Shown piece after piece: positions 8,725 to 17,993 of a stretch of DNA of 64,000 nucleotides. The translations under genes were made by a program, and so were the position numbers. Under the pieces are notes generated by a model. The model made no database searches, was not told the origin of the DNA, and saw nothing but the letters and a program-made list of their open reading frames with translations. Each line of letters begins with the position of its first letter. The first letter of the stretch is position 1. The DNA comes from Falsihalocynthiibacter arcticus (GTDB lineage Bacteria; Pseudomonadota; Alphaproteobacteria; Rhodobacterales; Rhodobacteraceae): contig NZ_CP014327.1 in the NCBI RefSeq assembly GCF_000812665.2, forward strand, positions 1,889,501-1,953,500, given 5' to 3'.

Positions 8725-10011
8725 ATGGCTCTAGATACAGAAAGCAAATTTCCTAGCAACGACGGTGCTAAGCTTGACCTATATGAGGTCGGTCAAATGC
8801 CGCCTTTGGGGCATGTCCCAAAACAGATGTATGCTTGGGCGATCCGGCGCGAGCGTCACGGTGAACCGGATAAATCTTTCCAACTTGAAACTGTGGCTGT
8901 TCCCGAAATTGACAGCTATGAAGTTTTGGTTTTGGTGATGGCCGCAGGTGTTAATTACAATGGTATCTGGGCGGGGCTTGGCGTTCCGATCAGCCCGTTT
9001 GATATTCACAAACAGGACTTCCACATTGCCGGTTCCGACGCTTCAGGCGTTGTTTGGGCGGTTGGGGATAAAGTTACGCGCTGGAAAGTTGGCGATGAAG
9101 TTGTGATCCATTGCAACCAAGACGACGGCGACGACGAGGAATGCAATGGTGGCGATCCTATGTTCTCATCGAGCCAGCGGATTTGGGGATACGAGACACC
9201 CGATGGGAGTTTCGCGCAGTTCACACGCGTGCAAGCGCAGCAATTGATGCCACGCCCCAAGCACCTGACGTGGGAAGAAAGTGCGTGCTACACACTCACC
9301 CTCGCCACCGCCTACCGGATGCTGTTTGGGCATCATCCACATGAGTTGAAACCGGGCCAAAATGTTTTGGTTTGGGGGGCCTCTGGTGGGTTGGGCAGCT
9401 TTGCTATTCAGCTCATTAATACCGCTGGGGCGAATGCAATTGGGGTCATTTCCGATGAAGAAAAACGCGCATTTGTGCTCGGGCTGGGGGCAAAAGGGGT
9501 CATTAATCGCAAAGACTTCAACTGTTGGGGGCAACTCCCGACGGTAAATAGCCCCGAATACAAAGACTGGTTCAATGAGGCGCGCAAATTCGGCAAGGCC
9601 ATTTGGGATATCACGGGTAAAGGCGTGAATGTTGACATGGTTTTCGAGCATCCGGGCGAAGCGACGTTCCCAGTTTCAACCTTTGTTTGCAAGAAGGGCG
9701 GTATGATCGTCATTTGCGCAGGAACGAGCGGCTTTAATCTGACGATGGACGCGCGTTATGTATGGATGAACCAAAAACGCATTCAAGGCAGCCATTTCGC
9801 GCATTTAAAACAAGCCGCCGCGGCGAACAAATTGATGTGTGAGCGGCGTATTGATCCATGTATGAGTGAAGTCTTTGGTTGGAACGACATTCCACAAGCG
9901 CACCTCAAGATGCTACGAAACCAGCACCAGCCTGGGAATATGGCTGTGTTGGTTCAGGCACCTCGTACTGGATTGCGTACACTCGAAGACACTTTAGACG
10001 CGAATCTCTAA
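8725..10011 (+). CDS. ccr: Crotonyl-CoA carboxylase/reductase
   Basis: Key enzyme of the ethylmalonyl-CoA pathway, joining CO2 to crotonyl-CoA with NADPH to form (2S)-ethylmalonyl-CoA. The 428 residues form a medium-chain dehydrogenase/reductase with GASGGLGSFAIQ as the NADP-binding turn near residue 220 and the Ccr-type stretches VWAVGDKVTRWKVGDEVVIH and QRIWGYETPDGSFAQF. GGAGG at 8715-8719 is ideally placed for the ATG at 8725; an upstream ATG at 8713 overlaps that ribosome site and is rejected. Presence of ccr with ecm argues that acetate is assimilated by this pathway. Confidence 0.96.
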   Translation: MALDTESKFPSNDGAKLDLYEVGQMPPLGHVPKQMYAWAIRRERHGEPDKSFQLETVAVPEIDSYEVLVLVMAAGVNYNGIWAGLGVPISPFDIHKQDFHIAGSDASGVVWAVGDKVTRWKVGDEVVIHCNQDDGDDEECNGGDPMFSSSQRIWGYETPDGSFAQFTRVQAQQLMPRPKHLTWEESACYTLTLATAYRMLFGHHPHELKPGQNVLVWGASGGLGSFAIQLINTAGANAIGVISDEEKRAFVLGLGAKGVINRKDFNCWGQLPTVNSPEYKDWFNEARKFGKAIWDITGKGVNVDMVFEHPGEATFPVSTFVCKKGGMIVICAGTSGFNLTMDARYVWMNQKRIQGSHFAHLKQAAAANKLMCERRIDPCMSEVFGWNDIPQAHLKMLRNQHQPGNMAVLVQAPRTGLRTLEDTLDANL

Positions 10012-10017
10012 TCCCGA

Positions 10018-10051
10018 TTGTGCCCGCGACTCACCTGTGTTGCGGGCACAA
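10018..10051 (+). terminator. Hairpin after ccr
   Basis: TTGTGCCCGC (10018-10027) pairs perfectly with GCGGGCACAA (10042-10051) around a 14-base loop, 7 bp after the ccr stop. No T run follows, so it may act as a 3' end stabiliser or a weak terminator. Confidence 0.5.
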
Positions 10052-10204
10052 ATCTAGACGACGAACAGGCCCCCTATAGCTTTCAAAGCGTTAAAAGAGG
10101 CCGCCTCGCTATTTTAGGGGAGGAATAATATGCGAATACCCAATTATTTAACTCGTGCTACGGTTGTGTTAGTACTCTGTTACCCACTGTGAAAGAGACT
10201 CGTT

Positions 10205-10420
10205 ATGACAAACGACTGGATACTGAGCGTTCTCACCGACCTACAAGTTTTTGCTGATGCAAACGATATGCCTCAGCTCGCCTTACAGCTTATTGAGACG
10301 AAAATATTGGCAGTCGCCGAGCTCTCTCAGAATCCGGAAAACCCAACAAGGGCGTTTAACGGGTATGAAGCGGAAGTTGGAGAGTATTATCGATCAGTTG
10401 GGCCAAGCGCAATCGCTTGA
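10205..10420 (+). CDS. Small protein upstream of and overlapping luxR
   Basis: A 71-residue ORF with no motif I recognise. The first half is leucine-rich and probably helical (WILSVLTDLQVFADANDMPQ), the second polar. Its last 56 bases overlap the luxR start in a different frame, so the two may be translationally coupled. Proteins of this size next to autoinducer-type luxR genes occur in Rhodobacterales as far as I recall, but no function can be assigned from the sequence. A weak GAAAGAG precedes the ATG. Confidence 0.6.
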   Translation: MTNDWILSVLTDLQVFADANDMPQLALQLIETKILAVAELSQNPENPTRAFNGYEAEVGEYYRSVGPSAIA

Positions 10421-11077
10421 GGCTCTGCAAGATCAGGTATTTCAGATTAGGGACCTCTATGAGGTCGAGCATTTGGTTTATCATTCAGTCAATTCTACAG
10501 GTCAGCAATACGCTGCGCTCACCTATGAGGACGCCTGGGTCGATCACTACATCGAGACCGATTTGGCGCGGGTTGATCCCGTGGTCAAAGGGTGTTTCCA
10601 GCGGTTTCATCCCGTCGACTGGAAGCGTTTGGATTGGTCGTCCAAAAAATCCCGTGACTTTTTGGGGAAGCTGTTGCTAAAGGCGTCGGCAACCAAGGAT
10701 TTTCCGTTCCAATACGCGGTCCAAACGGGCAGTTTGCTCTCTTTTCGGTGAATCAGAAATGCGGCGACGAGGAATGGGAGAAGTTTACAGACCACAGCAT
10801 TCAAGATTTAATTCTGGTTGCACATTACCTTAACCAAACTGCCCTGCGCATTGAACGTGGAACAGATGAGATGGCGACACGTGCCCTGTCTCCTCGTGAA
10901 AAAGATGCGCTAACTATGCTTGCGCTCGGGTATAGTCGTGCTCAGGCTGCCGAAAGCCTTTCCATTTCCCGCCATACTTTGCGCGTTTACATCGAAGCAG
11001 CCCAGTTCAAACTAGGAGCCGCCAATACAACCCATGCCGTGGCGCGCGCGATGGCGCAGGGGTTGCTCGTCGTGTGA
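10365..11077 (+). CDS. LuxR-family quorum-sensing regulator (frameshifted here)
   Basis: Transcription regulator responding to acyl-homoserine lactone. The N-terminal autoinducer-binding domain shows AWVDHYIETDLARVDPV and the C-terminal LuxR helix-turn-helix shows LSPREKDALTMLALGYSRAQ. The gene is broken: the first frame runs from 10365 to a stop at 10749-10751, while the matching continuation (GVGNQGFSVPIRGPNGQF) is in another frame. One base is missing at T5 (10659-10663) or the adjacent G4. Adding it gives 237 residues, a normal LuxR size. Either a sequencing error or a recent null allele. luxI follows, which supports a once-functional pair. Confidence 0.85.
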
Positions 11078-11173
11078 GTGTTGCGCAATTCGCGGGCAGG
11101 GCGCTCGCCTATGTTTGAGAATCTTTAGCCCTACGAAATAGACATCAAGGTGCCAATAACGACGGAGGGCACC

Positions 11174-11830
11174 ATGATCCATTATCTTTATGCAGACCAA
11201 CTCTCAACCTACCCAAAACTGCGCGACGGAATGTTCCGCGATCGCGCTCTTCAGTTTAAAAACCGCCTTGGTTGGGAGGTCGAAGTCGATGCAAATGGCA
11301 AAGAATGTGATGACTATGATGCCCTCAACCCCCTTTATGTGATTTGGGAAAATACCGACGGAACCCACGGTGGCTCCATGCGGTTTCTACCAACGACAGG
11401 CCCGACTATGGTCAACGATCATTTTAACGAGCTGTCTGATGGGGTGCATATCGAAAGCCCTCTTATTTGGGAATGCACGCGGTTCTGCCTCGCCCCAAAT
11501 GCGCCTGCTGGCACGGCTACGGCTTTGATGTTGGGTGGCTCCGAAGTGGGGGTGAATTTCCATCTCAGCCACGCTGTCGGGGTTTTTGATGAACGAATGG
11601 TGCGCATCTTTTCACGCCTTGGCTGGGGCCCCGTCATTATGGGAACTCAAGGAGAGGGGCGTGATGCTATTAGCCTTGGTTTTTGGGAGTATTCCAAGGA
11701 AATTCGCGAAAAAATGTACGAGAAATCGGGCATATCAGCGGCACAGTCGGCGCAATGGTTTAATCGTGCCTTTGGTACCCCATCGGCACAAGTTGGCGAC
11801 GCGGAAAAATCTCTAACCTTCGCTATGTGA
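11174..11830 (+). CDS. Acyl-homoserine-lactone synthase, LuxI family
   Basis: Makes an acyl-homoserine lactone signal from S-adenosylmethionine and acyl-ACP. The 218 residues contain the conserved LuxI blocks: RDRALQFKNRLGWEV (Arg, Phe, Trp), the acidic DDYD, GSMRFLPTTGP and WECTRFCL with the Glu and Arg of the active site. GGAGG lies 6 bp before the ATG at 11174, so the longer ORF starting at 11150 is not used. It is immediately downstream of the luxR gene, the usual order for a self-regulated pair. The acyl chain made cannot be read from the sequence. Confidence 0.92.
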   Translation: MIHYLYADQLSTYPKLRDGMFRDRALQFKNRLGWEVEVDANGKECDDYDALNPLYVIWENTDGTHGGSMRFLPTTGPTMVNDHFNELSDGVHIESPLIWECTRFCLAPNAPAGTATALMLGGSEVGVNFHLSHAVGVFDERMVRIFSRLGWGPVIMGTQGEGRDAISLGFWEYSKEIREKMYEKSGISAAQSAQWFNRAFGTPSAQVGDAEKSLTFAM

Positions 11831-11872
11831 TATAGACTGGCAACCTCTGGGGCGGCCCTGTAATGTCGCCCC

Positions 11873-13411
11873 ATGATCCTGCCAACCATTACCTATTCCG
11901 AAGATCAGGCCGAAGCCTTTGACCGCGTAACCGAAGTGTTGCGGGAGGCAGGCGTTGATCTTGAAAATTCAGTAATGACACCGTTAAGTGATGGAAAACA
12001 AAAGGCTTTGGCTGTGATTGGGAAGGCCGGATCCGGCAAAACCCTTTTGCTGGCGGAACTGTATAAGGCGCTTGAGGCCGCGGGCGTTGATGTTGTCTCC
12101 GGCGACTACGAAGGCAAGAAACGCAAATCGCGGCGCACACTTGCGATCCTTGCCCCCACCAACAAAGCCGCGAGCGTTTTGCGCAATCGTGGGGTGCCAG
12201 CGACAACGATTCACCGCATCCTTTATACCCCCGTTTATGATCCCGAATACGAGAAAATCGCCGAATGGTTGGCGGGCGAGGGGGAGCGGCCGCAAGTTGA
12301 GGGGCTGACCGATGCGGCGCTTGATCGTGCCTTCGCTTTTTTCCAGAATAATAAATCGGTTCCGGGGGCATTGGCCGCAGCAGGGCTTCGTGGTTCGGAC
12401 TTTATTACCGGCTGGAAGCGCCGCGATGATCCCCTCGACATTGGGTTCATCGACGAAAGCTCGATGCTAGATGAAAAACAATACAATGATTTGCGGGAAA
12501 TTTTCCCCACGCTGGTTCTTTTTGGAGATCCAGCACAGCTCGCACCCGTAGGGCAGTCGGGCGAGATGATCTTTGACCGTTTTAAAGGCCGTCAAAAGAT
12601 GGTTCTTTCACGCGTTCACCGTCAAACCCAAGACAATCCTATCCTTGATCTCGCGCATGCTCTTGCCGATGAAAATCTCACGTTTGAGGGGTTTGAGCGG
12701 ATGATAGAAGAGGCGTCAAAAAAGGACGAGCGCGTGGTTTGGGCACAGCGTGTCGAAAGCGATTTGATGGCGCGCTCTCCTGTCCTTGTGTGGCGAAATG
12801 CGACTCGTGTGCGCCTTATTCAGGCGTTTCGCGGTGCTTTTGGAGCTCCGGGAGATGCGCTTTTGCCGGGCGAGCCGCTGATTTGTGACGGGATTGAACT
12901 TCCCGCGAAGCACCGAAAAAAACGCATTGATCTTGAGGCGCGCGGGCTAATTAAAGGGGCGCAGGTGGTCTATCTCGGCCCAGGTCGTAATCCGGGTTTT
13001 TCGCGCATTCACGTAATGGGTGCCGAAGACCCGCAGGTCAGTGCGGCTTCGATCATCAAAATTGAATTCCCAGACGAAGAAGAGCCCTTCATTCCCTTTG
13101 CTGCCCGTATGGGGGCCGCGTTTTTGCACGGGGCCGCGGTAACCGTGCACAAGGCGCAGGGGTCGCAATGGGAAGATGTGCAGGTTTTTGGACCAGATAT
13201 TTATGCAGCTGCGCGCATGGGACGGGTCGAGGCGGGGCAACCTTTGTGGAAACGGTTGGCTTATGTCGCTATTACACGGGCGGAAAAACGCCTGTTTTGG
13301 GTGGTGCGCAATCGTTTGGCCCGCCCAAGTGGTCCGCTGATAACGTCAGATTTGACGGTAAAGCCATCGGTGCTGAAACTGGCGATTGAAAACGAAGGGA
13401 CAGAGGCATGA
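11873..13411 (+). CDS. RecD-like superfamily 1 DNA helicase
   Basis: ATP-driven helicase of the RecD/TraA-like branch of SF1. The 512 residues carry Walker A GKAGSGKT near residue 50, a Thr-Asn-Lys-Ala motif APTNKAAS, Walker B GFIDESSML, motif III GDPAQLAPV, motif IV-like LSRVHRQ, motif V TVHKAQGSQWEDV and motif VI AITRAEKRL. The set is complete, so it is probably active. No nuclease domain is seen. No clear ribosome site precedes the ATG. Its stop overlaps the SDR start by four bases (ATGA), so the two genes are likely co-translated. Confidence 0.9.
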   Translation: MILPTITYSEDQAEAFDRVTEVLREAGVDLENSVMTPLSDGKQKALAVIGKAGSGKTLLLAELYKALEAAGVDVVSGDYEGKKRKSRRTLAILAPTNKAASVLRNRGVPATTIHRILYTPVYDPEYEKIAEWLAGEGERPQVEGLTDAALDRAFAFFQNNKSVPGALAAAGLRGSDFITGWKRRDDPLDIGFIDESSMLDEKQYNDLREIFPTLVLFGDPAQLAPVGQSGEMIFDRFKGRQKMVLSRVHRQTQDNPILDLAHALADENLTFEGFERMIEEASKKDERVVWAQRVESDLMARSPVLVWRNATRVRLIQAFRGAFGAPGDALLPGEPLICDGIELPAKHRKKRIDLEARGLIKGAQVVYLGPGRNPGFSRIHVMGAEDPQVSAASIIKIEFPDEEEPFIPFAARMGAAFLHGAAVTVHKAQGSQWEDVQVFGPDIYAAARMGRVEAGQPLWKRLAYVAITRAEKRLFWVVRNRLARPSGPLITSDLTVKPSVLKLAIENEGTEA

Positions 13412-14133
13412 AGTCGATTATTATTACGGGTGCCAGCGGTGGTTTAGGCGCAATGACAGCGGATCTTTTCCTGTCACGCGGTTGGCGCGTTGGGTTGATG
13501 GCGCGCAATGCAGATAAACTTGCCGAGGTTGCTAATGGTGTTGAAAACGCTGTTCTTTTACCCTGTGATGTAACCAACGAGGTGCAAGTGGCGCAGGCTT
13601 TCGACAGCTTTGAGGGCCCCCTTGATGCGCTCTTTAATAATGCCGGAAGCTTTGGGGCTACGGGTCTTATTGATGAGATTAGCCTTGCCGATTGGCAACA
13701 GGTTATGGAGGTCAATGTGACAGGGATGTTCCTCTGCGCACGTGCTGCTTTCGGTCGGATGCGCAAGCAGTCGCCACAAGGTGGGCGCATTATCAATAAC
13801 GGTTCGATTTCCGCAACAACACCGCGTCCGGGGGCGATTTCCTATACGGCGTCCAAACATGCGGTTTCTGGGATCACCAAAACACTGGCGCTCGATGGCC
13901 GTCCTTTTGGCATTGCCTGTGGCCAAATCGATATTGGCAATGCGGCCAGTGCAATGACGCAAAAAATGTCGGGTGGCGTGCCACAAGCTGATGGCTCAAT
14001 TCGGCCGGAACCTGTAATGGACGCGAGCAATGTTGCGGAAACGGTTTTTCACATGGCGAGTCTACCGCTCAATGCGAACATTCTAAACGTAACGGTTATG
14101 GCGACCGATATGCCGTTTGTTGGTCGCGGTTAG
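13408..14133 (+). CDS. Short-chain dehydrogenase/reductase
   Basis: NAD(P)-dependent oxidoreductase of the classical SDR family, 241 residues. The cofactor motif TGASGGLG is at residues 7-14, NNAG appears as FNNAGSFG near residue 73, and the catalytic Tyr-Lys pair is in YTASKHAVSG near residue 150 with an upstream Ser in NGSISATTP. The substrate cannot be inferred. It starts inside the stop of the helicase gene (ATGA overlap) and converges on the TIGR02186 gene. Confidence 0.88.
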   Translation: MKSIIITGASGGLGAMTADLFLSRGWRVGLMARNADKLAEVANGVENAVLLPCDVTNEVQVAQAFDSFEGPLDALFNNAGSFGATGLIDEISLADWQQVMEVNVTGMFLCARAAFGRMRKQSPQGGRIINNGSISATTPRPGAISYTASKHAVSGITKTLALDGRPFGIACGQIDIGNAASAMTQKMSGGVPQADGSIRPEPVMDASNVAETVFHMASLPLNANILNVTVMATDMPFVGRG

Positions 14134-14141
14134 CGTGGGCC

Positions 14142-14909
14142 TTAAGCGCGGAAATAGCGGAAGATTGCGCTGGCACCCCAGCCCGCAAAAATTGCGATAA
14201 AGAGCGACATAATCCCGTAAATCAGAGAGTGTTGATGCGCGAGGTTGTACAGCCAGCGTTCGACACCCACTTTACGCACCTCAATGGAGGCCTCCGTTTG
14301 ATTGACAACTCTTCCGTTGCGCACCAGTAAAAAGCGCGTTTTGTATGTGCCCTCGGTCAAGTTCGCGGGCAGAGCAATTGAAGTCCGAAACAGGGTATCC
14401 GAGGAAAGTTCGACCGCGCCTTCAAGGAGTTGATACAGTTTTTCTTTGTCGCGAATGCGTATCAGAGCTTCCGTGAAAGTTTCGGAATCAGTGATGTTGC
14501 TCGGCGCGCCAACCGAGCGCACAGCGTTGTTGATCGTTATATCATGGCGCAAGTCAGAGGTTTGAGAAAGAATATCCTGTAGAGGAGACGTCGTAGCTAC
14601 GGCATAGAAACTGGGAGCGGCATCAACTTCGACCGCATCCGTATTTACCCAAATTCCCAATACACGCGACTTGCGGCGGACAAGGACGGGTAACGAGGGG
14701 CCCGCAATCGTAATGATAATGTCCAATTCCTCGCCCTCGGGAATCGGCGAGTCGCGTTTAATTGCGCCAAAAATGAGGATTTCAGAGCCGTCAAAATTAG
14801 CTGTGATGGCGACGTTATTATGGCTTAGAGCGGCGATGACTTCTTCGCGCGCCGGGGCGGTTACAACACTTGTTAAAAGCAGGAAGGTAGCAAGAAGAAG
14901 TGACCGCAT
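14142..14909 (-). CDS. TIGR02186 family envelope protein
   Basis: A 255-residue protein with an N-terminal signal sequence (cleavage likely after VTAPA), a periplasmic beta-rich body and one C-terminal membrane segment (about 228-248) before a short basic tail. This architecture and the text match the alphaproteobacterial family TIGR02186, whose function is unknown but which is commonly encoded next to a TauE/SafE permease, as here: the permease gene ends 2 bp upstream. A joint role in sulfonate or sulfite export is inference from position. Confidence 0.8.
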   Translation of the reverse strand: MRSLLLATFLLLTSVVTAPAREEVIAALSHNNVAITANFDGSEILIFGAIKRDSPIPEGEELDIIITIAGPSLPVLVRRKSRVLGIWVNTDAVEVDAAPSFYAVATTSPLQDILSQTSDLRHDITINNAVRSVGAPSNITDSETFTEALIRIRDKEKLYQLLEGAVELSSDTLFRTSIALPANLTEGTYKTRFLLVRNGRVVNQTEASIEVRKVGVERWLYNLAHQHSLIYGIMSLFIAIFAGWGASAIFRYFRA

Positions 14910-14911
14910 TA

Positions 14912-15825
14912 TTAGCTTCCCACCTTGCCCAAAGAGTAAAGTTCGCTGGGTTGGAGAAGTAAATCAAGCGCAAGTTTTCCGCAAACGACCAACACCAGAA
15001 GTGCCAAGAGCACACGCAATTGTTCAGCCTTGAGCTTGAGGCCAATGTGAGTGCCAAATTGTGCGCCAACAACCCCACCGATAAGCAGAAGAACCGCAAG
15101 GGGCATGTCGACAGTTTGGTTTGTTGTCGCGTGCAAAAGTGTGGTGAAACCGGTTACGAAAATGATCTGAAACAGCGAGGTTCCGATCACAACTTTGGTG
15201 GGCATTCCCAGAAGATAGATCATGGCCGGCACCATAATAAAGCCGCCGCCGACGCCCATGATGGCCGCCAATATTCCAACAAGTATACCCACAAGGATCG
15301 GGGGATTACACTGATATACAGGCCAGACGTGCGGAATTTCATTTTGAACGGGAGGTTGTGTACCCAGTTGTGTCTGCGTCGTATTGGTACTGCTCCGGGT
15401 CTTCTGGACCGAAGGATCGCACGAACGCTCTCGATAAACATGAGCGCACCGATGATGCCAAGGAAAACCACGTAACATAGGGTGACAAGCAAATCTACTT
15501 GCCCCAAAGATTTCAGCAGGTTGAAAAGATAAATACCAAAAGCCGCGCCGATCAGGCCGCCGATGAGCAAAACTGTCCCCATCTGAAGGTCGACGGTTTT
15601 GCGCTTAAAATGCGCAAGGACGCCGGAAATCGAAGACGCTACGATTTGGTTGGCCCCTGTCGCCACAGCCACGGCGGGCGGGATACCAATGAAAAACAGC
15701 AACGGCGTGAGAAGGAAGCCACCGCCCACACCAAACATTCCCGACAAGATTCCCACCAATCCCCCAAGGCCTAACAAAAGGAAGACGCTGACCGATACTT
15801 CGGCGATTGGGAGATAAATCTGCAT
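14912..15825 (-). CDS. TauE/SafE (TSUP) permease, frameshifted here
   Basis: Inner-membrane exporter of the TSUP family, often tied to sulfite or organosulfur anions. Both halves show the family repeat: GMFGVGGGFLLTPLLFFIGIP in the N-terminal half and IMGVGGGFIMVPAMIYLLGMP in the C-terminal half. The halves lie in different frames. The break is at G5 (15300-15304, plus strand); one more G restores VIPPILVGIL and a 304-residue protein, the usual length. I treat it as one gene with a probable base-call error, not two genes. It is followed by the TIGR02186 gene. Confidence 0.85.
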
Positions 15826-15935
15826 TTGGTTACCCTGCTAGTCGCACAGTCAGTATAAGATGTCGCACGCCGGTTGTAGACCCCCGCATGCGACAAATCG
15901 GATCACATCTGTGCAAAGCCGCACTTATTTTTCTT

Positions 15936-16889
15936 TTACGTAGGGCTGCCCCCAGCGCGCGGCGGAATGGCTTTGCCAACAAACCCTGCGAGGATGATAA
16001 CTGTGAGCAAATAGGGAAGGGCGTCGATGAATTGAGACGGTACTTCGAACCCCATAAACGATTTGTTTTCTAGATAGGGCGCCGCAGCTGCGAGGAAGCC
16101 AAACAAAATGCACGTTCCCATCGCCTGCCAAGGGCGCCATTTCGCAAAAATAAGCGCAGCAAGGGCAATATACCCCCGACCTGCCGTCATATCCTTCACG
16201 AAATTAGCGGCAAAACTCGCCAGATATACACCTGCTAGCCCGCACAAAATGCCGGCAATAATGATCGCGCTGTACCGGAGTTTAACCACAGAAACCCCTG
16301 CAGTATCCACGGCCGCCGGATTTTCACCCGCCGCGCGCAGGCGCAACCCAAAGCGTGTGCGAAATAAAACGAACCATGTGACAGGCACGGCGATTAACGC
16401 CACATAGACCAATATGGTGTGCCCAGAGAGCAAATCCGAATAAATCGGCCCCAGTATCGGCACGTTCGCAACAGAATCCGCAAAGGGCAGTGTGATGTCG
16501 TGGAATCGGGCGCTGCTTGGCAGAGAGGGCGTGCGCCCACCAAGACCAAACCACGCAGAGCCAATCACAATCGAAAGGCCTGCCGCAAGGAAGTTGATCG
16601 CAACACCTGAGATGAGCTGGTCGCCACGGAATGTGATGGAAGCAACACCGTGCAACATTGAAAGGGCCACGGAACCCGCAACTCCCGCCAAAAGGCCCAG
16701 CCAGATCGAGCCTGTTACAAACGCAACGCCGCCAGTGAGGAACGCTGCGCCGAGCATTTTACCCTCAAGGCCAATGTCCACGATCCCCGCGCGCTCAGAG
16801 TAGAGGCCCGCGAGGCACGCCAAAAGGAGTGGCGTTGCATAGCGCAAAGTTGAGTCAAGGATCGGGATTAAGATGTGAAAGAATTCCAT
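15936..16889 (-). CDS. ABC transporter permease (BMP system), second subunit
   Basis: Inner-membrane permease of 317 residues with about eight hydrophobic segments, of the branched type found with BMP-family binding proteins (NupQ/YufQ-like). The conserved GLYSERAGIVDIGLEGKML near residue 28 and AAGENPAAVDTAGVSV near residue 190 identify it. It is the last gene of a four-gene operon, 3 bp after the other permease. Likely substrate class: nucleosides or simple sugars, inferred from family. Confidence 0.9.
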   Translation of the reverse strand: MEFFHILIPILDSTLRYATPLLLACLAGLYSERAGIVDIGLEGKMLGAAFLTGGVAFVTGSIWLGLLAGVAGSVALSMLHGVASITFRGDQLISGVAINFLAAGLSIVIGSAWFGLGGRTPSLPSSARFHDITLPFADSVANVPILGPIYSDLLSGHTILVYVALIAVPVTWFVLFRTRFGLRLRAAGENPAAVDTAGVSVVKLRYSAIIIAGILCGLAGVYLASFAANFVKDMTAGRGYIALAALIFAKWRPWQAMGTCILFGFLAAAAPYLENKSFMGFEVPSQFIDALPYLLTVIILAGFVGKAIPPRAGGSPT

Positions 16890-16892
16890 GTC

Positions 16893-17993
16893 CTAAGCCC
16901 TCTTCTTCGAATTTGCGCGCATGAGAAAAATCCGCTCGACGGGGCCACGGACCATATAGTCGAGGGCGCCGGTTAGAAGAATGACGATGGCTTGAATCAC
17001 GGTGACCATTTCGCGCGGGATGCCATAGACAAACTGTAATTCCGCGCCGCCTTGCCACAAGAAGCCAAACAAAATCGCCGCGAGAATGACGCCGATGGGA
17101 TGATTGCGCCCCATCAAGGCCACGGCGATGCCGATGAAACCTGCCCCTTCGACCGCGTTGTGGATCATGCGCTCGGCTTCGCCCATGACGTTATTTACGG
17201 CCATAAGTCCGGCAAACGCGCCGGAGATCAACATGGTGATGATCATGATTTTGGCAGGTGAAATTCCTGCATATTTGGAGGCAGTCTCCGAGTGTCCGAG
17301 GGCGCGGATTTGATAACCCAAGCGCGTGTGCCACATCAAAACCCAAAAGAACAAACAGCACAAAAGCGCCACGAGGAAGCTGATATTCGCGGGGGCGTGT
17401 TTTGAAAATTCAATGCCAAAGGGAGCGAGCATCTCGTGGAAGGTTGGCAAATGCGTACCTGGTGGGAACGCGGCTGTTTCGGCAGCCATTTTGCCTTTCA
17501 CTTTCATTGGGCCGGTCAACAGATATCCCGTTAAGGCCGCTGCCATGAAGTTAAACATGATCGTCGTTATCACGATATGGCTGCCCCGTTTTGCCTGAAG
17601 ATAAGCGGGGATAAAGGCCCATGCTGCGCCAAACAGGCCACCAAAAACAATAGCTGCGGGAAGGGCGAGCGTCCAATGTGGCCACGGAACCGCCAATAAA
17701 ATAACGGCGACTCCAAGGCCGCCAATCGCCGCTTGGCCCTCGCCGCCGATGTTGAACATCCGAGCGTGTGACGCGATGGCCATTGCGAGGCCCGTAAAGA
17801 TAAAGTTCGTCGCGTAATAAAGCGTGTAGCCCACACCGCGCGAGCTGCCGAACGATCCTTCGATCATCGTGGCGAGCGCGTCAAACGGGTTGGTTCCGAT
17901 CGCAGCGAGAACAATACCAGAAATTACAAATGCAATGAGCAAATTTATGAAGGGGATAAGGGCAACATCCGCCCATCTTGGCATCTTGTTCAT
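16893..17993 (-). CDS. ABC transporter permease (BMP system), first subunit
   Basis: Permease of 366 residues, NupP/YufP-like, with a long series of hydrophobic segments and family patterns FNIGGEGQAAIGGLG near residue 84 and ALGHSETASKYAGIS near residue 230. Its start overlaps the ATPase stop by four bases. It pairs with the 317-residue permease to form the channel of the transporter. Confidence 0.9.
   Translation of the reverse strand: MNKMPRWADVALIPFINLLIAFVISGIVLAAIGTNPFDALATMIEGSFGSSRGVGYTLYYATNFIFTGLAMAIASHARMFNIGGEGQAAIGGLGVAVILLAVPWPHWTLALPAAIVFGGLFGAAWAFIPAYLQAKRGSHIVITTIMFNFMAAALTGYLLTGPMKVKGKMAAETAAFPPGTHLPTFHEMLAPFGIEFSKHAPANISFLVALLCCLFFWVLMWHTRLGYQIRALGHSETASKYAGISPAKIMIITMLISGAFAGLMAVNNVMGEAERMIHNAVEGAGFIGIAVALMGRNHPIGVILAAILFGFLWQGGAELQFVYGIPREMVTVIQAIVILLTGALDYMVRGPVERIFLMRANSKKRA

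Noticed and set aside
10655-10670. Programmed -1 frameshift in luxR
   Set aside because: The text C TTT TTG GGG is not a canonical X-XXY-YYZ slippery site and three other genes show the same one-base loss, so an error or mutation is simpler.
11850-11873. GGGGCG/CGCCCC hairpin after luxI
   Set aside because: Only a 6-bp stem with a 12-base loop and no T run; overlaps the helicase start.
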